Source of the DNA: Streptomyces mobaraensis
GTDB taxonomy: Bacteria; Actinomycetota; Actinomycetes; Streptomycetales; Streptomycetaceae
DNA length: 64,000 nucleotides
Direction: 5' to 3'
Assembly (NCBI RefSeq): GCF_020099395.1
Contig: NZ_CP083590.1
Span: 3,038,001-3,102,000 of the forward strand
Every line of letters begins with the position of its first letter. Positions within the stretch are counted from its first letter, which is position 1. Both the position numbers and the translations under genes were made by a program. Below are positions 33,244 through 39,830 of this stretch, piece after piece. The notes below the pieces were generated by a model. The model was not told where the DNA came from. It did no database searches and worked only from the letters and a program-made list of their open reading frames with translations.

Positions 33244-33747
33244 ATGCCCGCACCGACCGCCAGGCCCGCCGAGTCTTCCGAGGCGTCCGGCCGTCCGACG
33301 GACCCCGCACCAACCCCCGCACCCTCGGCGGACGCCCGCATGTGGCACCGCTTCCTCGCCCTCCACGCCCACGTCGAGCACCGGCTGAGCACCGCGCTCC
33401 AGCGCCACCACGGCCTCGGCCTCTCCGAGTACCGGGCGCTGGGCTTCCTGGCCGCCGCGCCCCGGAGTGAGCTCCGCATGCAGGAACTGGCCGACCGGCT
33501 GGGGCTCAACCAGAGCTCCGTGACCCGCCTGGTCGGCCGGCTGAACGCGGCCGGCTTCACGTACCGCGACGTCTGCCCGGACGACAAGCGCGGCGTCTAC
33601 ACCGTCCTGGAGGAGGCCGGCCGCGCACGGCACACCGCCGCCACCGCCACGTACGAGGCCACCCTCACCGCCGCGCTGGAGGAGGCGGCCGAGAACGACA
33701 GCGGCGCGGGGGCGACGGTCGCGGCCCTGCGGAGCACCCTGGGCTGA
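33244..33747 (+). CDS. MarR-family transcriptional regulator
   Basis: 167 residues. After about 30 Pro/Ala-rich residues comes the MarR core: WHRFLALHAHVEHRLSTALQRHHGLGLSEYRALGFLAAAPRSELRMQELADRLGLNQSSVTRLVGRLNAAGFTYRDVCPDDKRGVYTVLEEAG, with recognition helix NQSSVTRLVGRL and the wing containing DDKRG. Such regulators usually repress a neighbouring efflux system until a ligand binds; the adjacent SMR pair is the natural target. ATG at 33244 with CGGAG upstream; open frame extends further upstream without support. Confidence 0.88.
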   Translation: MPAPTARPAESSEASGRPTDPAPTPAPSADARMWHRFLALHAHVEHRLSTALQRHHGLGLSEYRALGFLAAAPRSELRMQELADRLGLNQSSVTRLVGRLNAAGFTYRDVCPDDKRGVYTVLEEAGRARHTAATATYEATLTAALEEAAENDSGAGATVAALRSTLG

Positions 33748-33826
33748 CCTCCACCCGCACCCCCGAAAGTCCCTGGGACGCAAAAGCGTTCGCGCCTGTC
33801 GCGCGACCCCGCCTACCCTTCTCGCC

Positions 33827-34165
33827 ATGCCTCCCGCGAAGACCTCACACGTCTGCCTCCCCTGCCGGTCGTCGTTCAAGCTGGCGCGGCTCGGGCCGGG
33901 GGAACCGGCGCGGCGCTGTCCGGGCTGCGCGGAGCCGATGACCGAGGCGGGGGCCGCGTTCCAGCCGCCGCGCCGCCGGGACGCGGCGGGCTGGCGCACC
34001 CTCTCCGTCCTCCTGAACGCGGGCGTCCGCTTCCATACGGACTGCTGCGACGACGGCCCCGGCTACCGTCCGCGGACCCTCTTCGAGGTGCGTGAGCGCA
34101 TGACGTACGCCCGCCGGACCGGCGAGCCCTTCGCGCGGGCGCTCGTCCGGCGCGAACTGCCCTGA
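33827..34165 (+). CDS. small zinc-ribbon hypothetical protein
   Basis: 112 residues. Two CxxC pairs, HVCLPCRSSFK (about 8-18) and RRCPGCAEPM (about 30-38), form a likely zinc ribbon; a second half reads LLNAGVRFHTDCCDDGPGYRPRTLFEVRERM. I have seen relatives in streptomycetes, sometimes mislabelled as other enzymes, and know no function. The start lies close to a likely -10 (TACCCT about 12 bases upstream), so the mRNA has little or no leader. Confidence 0.65.
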   Translation: MPPAKTSHVCLPCRSSFKLARLGPGEPARRCPGCAEPMTEAGAAFQPPRRRDAAGWRTLSVLLNAGVRFHTDCCDDGPGYRPRTLFEVRERMTYARRTGEPFARALVRRELP

Positions 34166-34245
34166 ACGGACCGGCGGACGAGGGCGTTCCGGCCTCCGGG
34201 CAGGGTGCCCGGCCCCGACCGGCCGGCGGACGGCGGGTCAGGTAC

Positions 34246-34394
34246 AGTGACGCCGACCAGAACCGCGTACGACCTGAGGAGGTGGGACCGATCACCGCAG
34301 TGGCAGGTCGGGTGCTCCCCCTCCGGATGAGTGCGGTCGCCGCGTAGGCGACGCGGCGTACGGGAGTGCCCTTCTGATTCCCCGGAAGGCTCTC
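34246..34394 (+). promoter_or_regulatory. possible translation-coupled attenuator upstream of the PrmC-like gene
   Basis: A TACAGT -10-like box at about 34243-34248 is followed by GAGGAGG (34276-34282) and, eight bases later, an 18-codon frame ITAVAGRVLPLRMSAVAA starting at ATC (34291) or at an internal GTG, stop TAG at 34345-34347. The stop lies where two exclusive hairpins compete: TCGCC/GGCGA (34337-34351) and the stronger CGCCGCGT/ACGCGGCG (34338-34358). A ribosome stopped at the TAG would cover both. This is the layout of leader-peptide attenuation, although the regulatory input is unknown. Confidence 0.4.
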
Positions 34395-35285
34395 ATGTCG
34401 ACATCATCCTCTCTTTCCCCTCTCACCCCTCTCTCCTCGCTTTCCTCGACCGTCAGCAGGCTGCGGGCCGCGGGGTGCGTCTTCGCCGAGGAGGAAGCCG
34501 AGTTGCTCCACTCCGCGGCAAGCTCCGCCGCGGCCCTCGACGCCCTCGTGGAGCAGCGCGTCTCCGGCGTCCCCCTGGAACACGTCTTGGGCTGGGCCGA
34601 GTTCGCCGGGCTGCGCGTCGCCGTGGGCCCCGGGGTCTTCGTCCCCCGCCGCCGTACCGAGTTCCTGGTCGAGCAGGCCGTCGCGGCGGCCCGTCCCGGC
34701 GCGGTCGTCCTCGACCTGTGCTGCGGCTCGGGCGCGGTGGGCGCGGCGGTGGCCGCGGCCCTGGGCAGCGTCGAACTGCACGCCGCCGACGTCGAACCGG
34801 CCGCCGTCCACTACGCCCGGCGCAACCTCGGGCCGGCGGCCCGGGTGTACGAGGGCGACCTCTACGCACCACTTCCCGCACGCCTCCGGGGCCGGGTGGA
34901 CGTCCTGGTGGCCAACGCCCCGTACGTCCCCACCGGCGAGATCCCGCTGCTGCCGCCCGAGGCGCGCGACCACGAGCCGCTGGTGACACTGGACGGCGGT
35001 GCGGACGGCCTGGACGTGCAGCGCCGCGTGGCCACGGAGGCGGTCCGGTGGCTGGCGCCGGGCGGCCGGCTGCTGATGGAGACGAGCGAGCGGCAGGCGG
35101 TGCGGTCGATGGCCCTGTTCGCCGGCGCGGGGCTGGTGCCGCGCCTGGCGGTCTGCGACGAACGGGACGCCACGGTCGTCGTCGGGACCCGGCCGGGGCG
35201 CGGGGGCGTCCGCCCCTCGTCCCGGTCTTTGCCGAACGGTCGACCCACCGACGGTCCGGTGCGCATACGCTCCCGTCATCCCTGA
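34395..35285 (+). CDS. putative protein N5-glutamine methyltransferase (HemK/PrmC-like)
   Basis: 296 residues. N-terminal helical segment (RLRAAGCVFAEEEAELLHSAA), then the HemK-like core: VSGVPLEHVLGWAEFAGLRVAVGPGVFVPRRRTEFLVEQA, SAM motif VVLDLCCGSGAVGAAVAAALG, and the catalytic motif as VLVANAPYVPTGEIPLLPPEARDHEP. The usual NPPY reads NAPY, typical of this actinobacterial subgroup and distinct from the true PrmC release-factor methyltransferase. Substrate is unproven. ATG at 34395 has AAGG upstream. A structured leader with a short ORF precedes it. Confidence 0.8.
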   Translation: MSTSSSLSPLTPLSSLSSTVSRLRAAGCVFAEEEAELLHSAASSAAALDALVEQRVSGVPLEHVLGWAEFAGLRVAVGPGVFVPRRRTEFLVEQAVAAARPGAVVLDLCCGSGAVGAAVAAALGSVELHAADVEPAAVHYARRNLGPAARVYEGDLYAPLPARLRGRVDVLVANAPYVPTGEIPLLPPEARDHEPLVTLDGGADGLDVQRRVATEAVRWLAPGGRLLMETSERQAVRSMALFAGAGLVPRLAVCDERDATVVVGTRPGRGGVRPSSRSLPNGRPTDGPVRIRSRHP

Positions 35286-35337
35286 TCACCACAGCGGCGG
35301 CCGGTGTGTCCCCACGTGCCGGCCGCGGAGGAGACGT

Positions 35338-35685
35338 GTGCCCATGTGCGCGACGAGAGCGGCGAGTTCGACGGGTTCGACGGGTTCGACCGATGTGACC
35401 GGAGTGTCCGCCCGGCTGCCCGCAGCCTGGAGTTCGGCGGTCGTGGGGCAGGTGGGGACCGCGCAGATCAAAGTGCTGCGGATGGACGGGCGTCCGGTGC
35501 CGGAGGAGCGGCATGAGGCGGCCGAGGCGCTGCTCGTCCTCGACGGCCTGCTCCGGCTGGCCGTCGACGGGCGCCCGGTGGACGTCGGGCCGGGTGCGCT
35601 GTACACGGTCCCGGCGGGCACTCCGCACGCGGTGCTGCCGGGCAGCCACGGCACGCTGGTGATCGTCGAGCGGGCGGCGGACTGA
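35338..35685 (+). CDS. cupin-domain protein
   Basis: 115 residues; the single cupin barrel lies in the last 75: ERHEAAEALLVLDGLLRLAVDGRPVDVGPGALYTVPAGTPHAVLPG, carrying the two cupin motifs with Glu and His ligand positions (RHEAAE, PHAV). The N-terminus is Ser/Thr-rich. GTG start at 35338 is preceded by GGAGGAG; an ATG two codons later is also possible. Small cupins of this kind bind a metal and often act as isomerases or as ligand-binding proteins; no specific role can be assigned. Confidence 0.75.
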   Translation: MPMCATRAASSTGSTGSTDVTGVSARLPAAWSSAVVGQVGTAQIKVLRMDGRPVPEERHEAAEALLVLDGLLRLAVDGRPVDVGPGALYTVPAGTPHAVLPGSHGTLVIVERAAD

Positions 35686-35758
35686 CTCGACGCCCTTACG
35701 GGGCGGGCGCGCCCGCTCACCCCGGCCCGTTCACCCCGGCCTGTTCACCTTGCCCCGC

Positions 35759-36775
35759 TCACCCCGGTCCGTTCTCCAGCAACGCCCGGCCCAGCGGCGT
35801 CAGTGTGTGCCGCACCGACGGGCCGGCGCGGCGCGTCGTGATGAGGCCCGCCGTCCGCAGCACGGTGGCGTGTTCGCTGGCGGAGGCCGGGGAGACGCCG
35901 GCGGAGCGGGCGAGTTCCGCGGTGCTGCCGCCGGTCGCGGCGGCGGCGAGGACGCGGGCCCGGGTGCGGCCCATCAGGGCTTCCAGGTGGGCGAGTTCGC
36001 CGGGACGCCCGGTGCCGGTGGGTGGTGTGAGGACGGAGAGGTGGGCGGCCGGTTCGCGGGCGATCGGGTAGCGGATCTCCAGGGGCGCGTCGGGGTCGGC
36101 GCTGTCCAGGCGGAGCACCGGCGCGGTGAGGAAGAAGGTGGGGGTGAGCAGCACGCCCCGGCCGCCGAGGCGCAGGTCGATGTCGAGCGTGCAGGGCGCG
36201 TGCAGGACCGGCGACTCCCAGCGCAGGGTGGGGTGGAGGTCGGCGAGCAGCCGCTCGACGCCGTGGTCGGCGAGGACGCGGGCGCGGTGGGTCCGGTCCG
36301 CGTGGGCGGCGGCGGCCAGCTGGGGCCAGTAGGGCGCGATGGCGGCGTCGTAGTAGGCGCGGAAGCCGCGGTCGACGAGCCGGGCGGCCTCGCGGTCGCC
36401 GGTGTGCAGGTCGCCGATCCAGCGGGGGACGTCGGACCGCCACTCCTCGGTGACGGACAGGTCGGCCGTCCAGATCCGGCGCGGCATGCTCCAGGTGGCC
36501 CGGAGGCTGTCCTCCAGCGAGGCCGAGCCCCGGACCCGGATGAACGCCTCGGGCACGTACTCGTCCAGGCCCGCCGGCGCCAGCTCCAGCAGCGGCCGGA
36601 CGGCCGGGGTCAGCCGGCGCAGCGACCGCTCCCGCCAGCCGTCGAACGCGGTCGCGCCCAGGCCGGGGCTCTGCAGCAGCGGCAGGCTGAACGTGGCCTC
36701 CGCGAGCGGGTCGGGTACGGGCGTGACGCGGATCCGGGCGAGGTCCTCCGCCTCGAAGTGCAGTCGCAGGGTCAT
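35759..36775 (-). CDS. ArsR/SmtB-type regulator with long N-terminal domain (DUF5937-like)
   Basis: 338 residues. The first 240 form the conserved domain seen before streptomycete ArsR-type regulators (LRLHFEAEDLARIRVTPVPDPLAEATFSLPLLQ ... PRWIGDLHTGDREAARL ... GVLLTPTFFLTAPVL). The last 75 are the winged helix: LEALMGRTRARVLAAAATGGSTAELARSAGVSPASASEHATVLRTAGLITTRRAGPSVRHTLTPLGRALL. No metal-binding cysteine cluster is present. ATG at 36775 with GGAGGT upstream. The neighbouring genes do not identify a target. Confidence 0.85.
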   Translation of the reverse strand: MTLRLHFEAEDLARIRVTPVPDPLAEATFSLPLLQSPGLGATAFDGWRERSLRRLTPAVRPLLELAPAGLDEYVPEAFIRVRGSASLEDSLRATWSMPRRIWTADLSVTEEWRSDVPRWIGDLHTGDREAARLVDRGFRAYYDAAIAPYWPQLAAAAHADRTHRARVLADHGVERLLADLHPTLRWESPVLHAPCTLDIDLRLGGRGVLLTPTFFLTAPVLRLDSADPDAPLEIRYPIAREPAAHLSVLTPPTGTGRPGELAHLEALMGRTRARVLAAAATGGSTAELARSAGVSPASASEHATVLRTAGLITTRRAGPSVRHTLTPLGRALLENGPG

Positions 36776-37285
36776 GGCCGACCTCCCTCCGGTCGCTGCG
36801 CGGGAACAAGGGCACGAGCGGACCCTTCGGCCGTCCCATGGCCGGACGCACGACCACCCCATAGCGGGCCGCAGGGAACGCATGGGAACGCATGGGTACG
36901 TACAGGACGAAGAGGCTCGTTCGTCCGCTTATGTTAAGCGCGACCGGACGCGCCCCTCCGGCCCCCTGCCGGTACCGGTATTCGGCCAGGGCCGAAGGGC
37001 TTTGCGGGCGCGGTCCCGCCTGCCCCACACTCCCCGGGCGGGCCGCCTCCACATCGGCCCGGGCGCCGCCGACGCGGCGCGGTCCAGGTGGCCCTGCCGA
37101 CTCTTGGGGGGACGGCGGGGTTGTGCTGGGGGGCATGCCTGGACGAAGCGGAAGGGCACCGTCCCGCGTGGGGGCGGGACGGCGCCCTCCCCTTTCCCGG
37201 GTGCCCTCGGAGCAGGGCGGTACGCGCTCTCGTCACGTGCGAAACGCGCTGTCGGCGGCGCCGGTGCGCACAGTACGTTCACCGC
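36776..37285. other. 510-base gap with one hairpin
   Basis: No gene is supported here. CCGTCCCGC (37159-37167) pairs with GCGGGACGG (37174-37182), extended by GGGC/GCCC outside bulged bases, giving a terminator-like structure within 37154-37187. Repeated GGAACGCATGGG at about 36880-36898 is a short tandem duplication near the ArsR-type promoter. Confidence 0.5.
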
Positions 37286-37981
37286 ATGGTGACTCCTCCG
37301 CCTCCCGGCCGTACGCCCTCTTCCGCCGCCTCCCCTTCCGTCGCCTCCGCTTCCGCTTCCGCCTTCGCCGATGACCTGGCCCTCGTCGTACGGCTCGCGT
37401 CGGACACCCTCCGGCAGGCCGAACCGGCCGCCTGGGACCGCCCGGCGGGCGGCCTGGAGTGGACGTGCTGGGAGACCGTCGAGCACCTGAGCGACGACTT
37501 CTTCGCCTACGCCGCCCAGTTGGGCCCGCGGCGGCCCCCGCAGGACGGCGAGGTTCCGTTCGTGTGGGAGAGCCGGCGTCCGGGCGGGCCGGCGAACGTC
37601 ATCCACGCGGACCGCGCGGCGGGCCCCGACGGACTCCTCCAGGTGCTGGAGGCGTGCGGCGCGCTGCTGGTCGCCGTGGTCCGGACGACGCCGCCGGACG
37701 TCCGGGCGCACCACGTCTTCGGCGCGTCCGACCCGGCCGGCTTCGCCGCCATGGGCACCGTCGAGGCGCTCCTGCACACCCACGACCTCGCGGCCGGCCT
37801 CGGCCTGGCCTGGGACCCGCCCGCCGACGTGTGCGCCCGCGTACGCGCCCGACTGTTCCCCGGCGCGCCGGCGGACACCGACCCGTGGGCCACCCTGCTG
37901 TGGGCCACCGGCCGCGGCGAACTCCCGGGCCGGGAGCGGGTGACGCGGTGGCGGTGGGACGGGCGGCCGCGGCAGCTGTAG
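37286..37981 (+). CDS. maleylpyruvate isomerase/DinB-like (mycothiol-dependent fold) protein
   Basis: 231 residues. After a Pro/Ser-rich start, the helical-bundle domain contains WTCWETVEHLSDDFFAYAAQL (first metal-site histidine), GFAAMGTVEALLHTHDLAAGLGL (second histidine pair) and a C-terminal TLLWATGRGELPGRERVTRWRW, the latter typical of the actinobacterial TIGR03083-like family. Members are mycothiol-dependent isomerases/transferases or unknown. No ribosome binding site; a -10-like CAGTACGTT lies just before the ATG, so it is likely leaderless. Confidence 0.8.
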   Translation: MVTPPPPGRTPSSAASPSVASASASAFADDLALVVRLASDTLRQAEPAAWDRPAGGLEWTCWETVEHLSDDFFAYAAQLGPRRPPQDGEVPFVWESRRPGGPANVIHADRAAGPDGLLQVLEACGALLVAVVRTTPPDVRAHHVFGASDPAGFAAMGTVEALLHTHDLAAGLGLAWDPPADVCARVRARLFPGAPADTDPWATLLWATGRGELPGRERVTRWRWDGRPRQL

Positions 37982-38031
37982 CAGGCGGCGGGCGCGGCCT
38001 CCTCGCTCTGCCCGCCTCGACACGGCCGTCC

Positions 38032-38994
38032 TCAGACCGCGCACCTCGGATTGCGGCGCAGCTCGTCGTGGATCGCCCAGGCGTCCGCGACCGGTCCGAC
38101 GTGCCCGAGCTTGTCCGGGTTGAGCACGATGCGGATGGCGTGGATCCGCCCGTCGTGGACGTCGAGCGCCATGACCTGGAGCACCTTGCCGTCCCGATCG
38201 CGGAAGACCGCGCCCTCCTGCCCGTTGACCTCCCGGCGTTCGTACGTGACGTCGGCGTGCGCCAGGCGCGGGAAGAAGGCGGCGAGCAGCCGGGCCACCT
38301 TCCCGTCGCCGACGACGGCCCTGGCGAGCTGCGGGGTCTTCCCGCCGCCGTCCCCGACCACGGACGCGTCGGTGGCGAGGAGGCCGCGCAGACCGGTGAC
38401 GTCCCCCTCGCGCAGGGCGCCGAAGAACCGTGCCGCCAGTTCCTCGCGCTCCTCGCGGGCCGCCTCGAAGCGCGGGCGGCCGTCGGCCATGTGACGCCGG
38501 GCCCGGACGGCGAGCTGGCGGCAGGCCGCCTCGGAGCGTCCCACGGCCGCCGCGACCTCGGGGAAGCCGAAGTCGAACACCTCCCGCAGCACGAACACCG
38601 CCCGCTCCGCCGGACTCAGCCGTTCCAGCAGCAACAGGGCGGCCATCGAGACGGAGTCGGCCAGCTCCGCCGAGCGCTCCGGATCCGCATAGGGGTCGGC
38701 GAGCAGCGGCTCGGGGAACCACGGACCGACGTACGCCTCCCGCCGGACGCGGGCCGAGCGCAGCACGTCGATGGCGATCCGGGTGACCGTGGTCGAGAGG
38801 AAGGCCCTGACCGAGCGGGGCCGCGTCGGGGTGCCCGCGAAGCGGAGCCAGGTCTCCTGCACGGCGTCCTCGGCCTCGCTCACGCTGCCCAGGAGGCGGT
38901 AGGCGATCGAGAAGAGGAGGGGGCGCAGCTCCTCGAAGTCGTCGGTCCTGCTCGTGCCGCTTTCTTGTGACGTGTGCTCCACGGTCGTCGTCAT
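38032..38994 (-). CDS. ECF41-type sigma factor (SigJ-like)
   Basis: 320 residues. Sigma2 region: RPLLFSIAYRLLGSVSEAEDAVQETWLRFA; sigma4: LLERLSPAERAVFVLREVFDFGFPEVAAAVGRSEAACRQLAVRARRHM. A SnoaL-like C-terminal domain follows, carrying the two ECF41 hallmarks, DGGGK (about residue 216) and NPDKL near the end. In this group the fused C-terminal domain replaces a separate anti-sigma factor. ATG at 38994 (MTTTVEHTSQ). ECF41 genes usually sit beside a carboxymuconolactone decarboxylase, oxidoreductase or epimerase gene; none is next to this one. Confidence 0.92.
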   Translation of the reverse strand: MTTTVEHTSQESGTSRTDDFEELRPLLFSIAYRLLGSVSEAEDAVQETWLRFAGTPTRPRSVRAFLSTTVTRIAIDVLRSARVRREAYVGPWFPEPLLADPYADPERSAELADSVSMAALLLLERLSPAERAVFVLREVFDFGFPEVAAAVGRSEAACRQLAVRARRHMADGRPRFEAAREEREELAARFFGALREGDVTGLRGLLATDASVVGDGGGKTPQLARAVVGDGKVARLLAAFFPRLAHADVTYERREVNGQEGAVFRDRDGKVLQVMALDVHDGRIHAIRIVLNPDKLGHVGPVADAWAIHDELRRNPRCAV

Positions 38995-39091
38995 CGCCGT
39001 ACCCCCATGATCGAGAATGCTCCGCTCCCCTACACGACGAGACGGCGGCGCCGCCTGTGACATCCGGGGTGGCTCGCGGACGCCGGGCAGC

Positions 39092-39766
39092 CTACGCGTC
39101 CACCCCCAGCAGTTCGCGGAACGCCTCCGCGCCGTCCGGCGTGACCTTCACCGCCCGTCCGGATCCGACGCGGCGTACCCAGGCGCGGTCGAGCGCCGTG
39201 GCGCAGAGGGCGGCGCCCAGGGCACCGGCGAGGTGGTGGCGGCGTTCGGTCCAGTCGAGGCAGCTCCGGACCAGGGGGCGGCGGTTGCCCGCGGGGTGTT
39301 CGAAGGCGAGGGCGTCGGCCAGCCAGGCGCGGCCCGCCGGGGTGACGGCGAGTCCGGCGTCGGCGGCCACCAGGCCCCGGGCGAGCATCGCGTCGGCCAG
39401 GGTCACGCCCAGCCGGCCGGCCAGGTGGTCGTAGCAGGTACGGGCCCGGGCCTCGGCGCCGAGCCGGACGGACGCGCGCAGGCCGTCCGGGCGCGGCGTA
39501 CCGGGGGCGTACGAGGCGAGGGCCTCGATCAGCCCGGCCGCCTCCGGGCCCGCCAGCCTGACGTACCGGTGCCGCCCTTGGCGTTCCTCGGTCAGCAGGC
39601 CGCCCTCGACGAGGCGGGAGAGCTGTTCGCTGGCGGTGGACGGCCGCACCCCCGCGTGGCGGGCCAGCTCGCCCGCCGTCCAGGCGCGGCCGTCGAGCAG
39701 GGCCTGGCAGAAGGCGGCCCGGGTGCGGTCGGCGAGCAGCGCGGCGGTCTCGGCGAGAGGTGACAT
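39092..39766 (-). CDS. ArsR-family winged-helix regulator
   Basis: 224 residues with the HTH at the very start: MSPLAETAALLADRTRAAFCQALLDGRAWTAGELARHAGVRPSTASEQLSRLVEGGLLTEERQGRHRYVRLAG. A large C-terminal domain (ARTCYDHLAGRLGVTLADAMLARGL...LDWTERRHHLAGALGAALCATALDRAWVRR) is typical of a streptomycete subgroup. Divergent from the P450/lyase fusion gene; a 30-bp inverted repeat lies between them. A further inverted repeat (ATGACGTCAT) covers its own start codon. It probably represses both genes; ligand unknown. Confidence 0.88.
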   Translation of the reverse strand: MSPLAETAALLADRTRAAFCQALLDGRAWTAGELARHAGVRPSTASEQLSRLVEGGLLTEERQGRHRYVRLAGPEAAGLIEALASYAPGTPRPDGLRASVRLGAEARARTCYDHLAGRLGVTLADAMLARGLVAADAGLAVTPAGRAWLADALAFEHPAGNRRPLVRSCLDWTERRHHLAGALGAALCATALDRAWVRRVGSGRAVKVTPDGAEAFRELLGVDA

Positions 39767-39783
39767 GACGTCATCATGGCGCG

Positions 39784-39813
39784 GGAACGGTTCGGCGGGC
39801 GCCGAAACGTTCC
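39784..39813. promoter_or_regulatory. 30-bp inverted repeat between ArsR gene and P450/lyase fusion
   Basis: GGAACGGTTCGGCG (39784-39797) and CGCCGAAACGTTCC (39800-39813) are inverted with one mismatch and a two-base centre. It lies 18 bases before the fusion gene's ATG and 18 after the ArsR start, an ideal operator position. Confidence 0.65.
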
Positions 39814-39830
39814 GGCCGTAGCGTCGGGGC

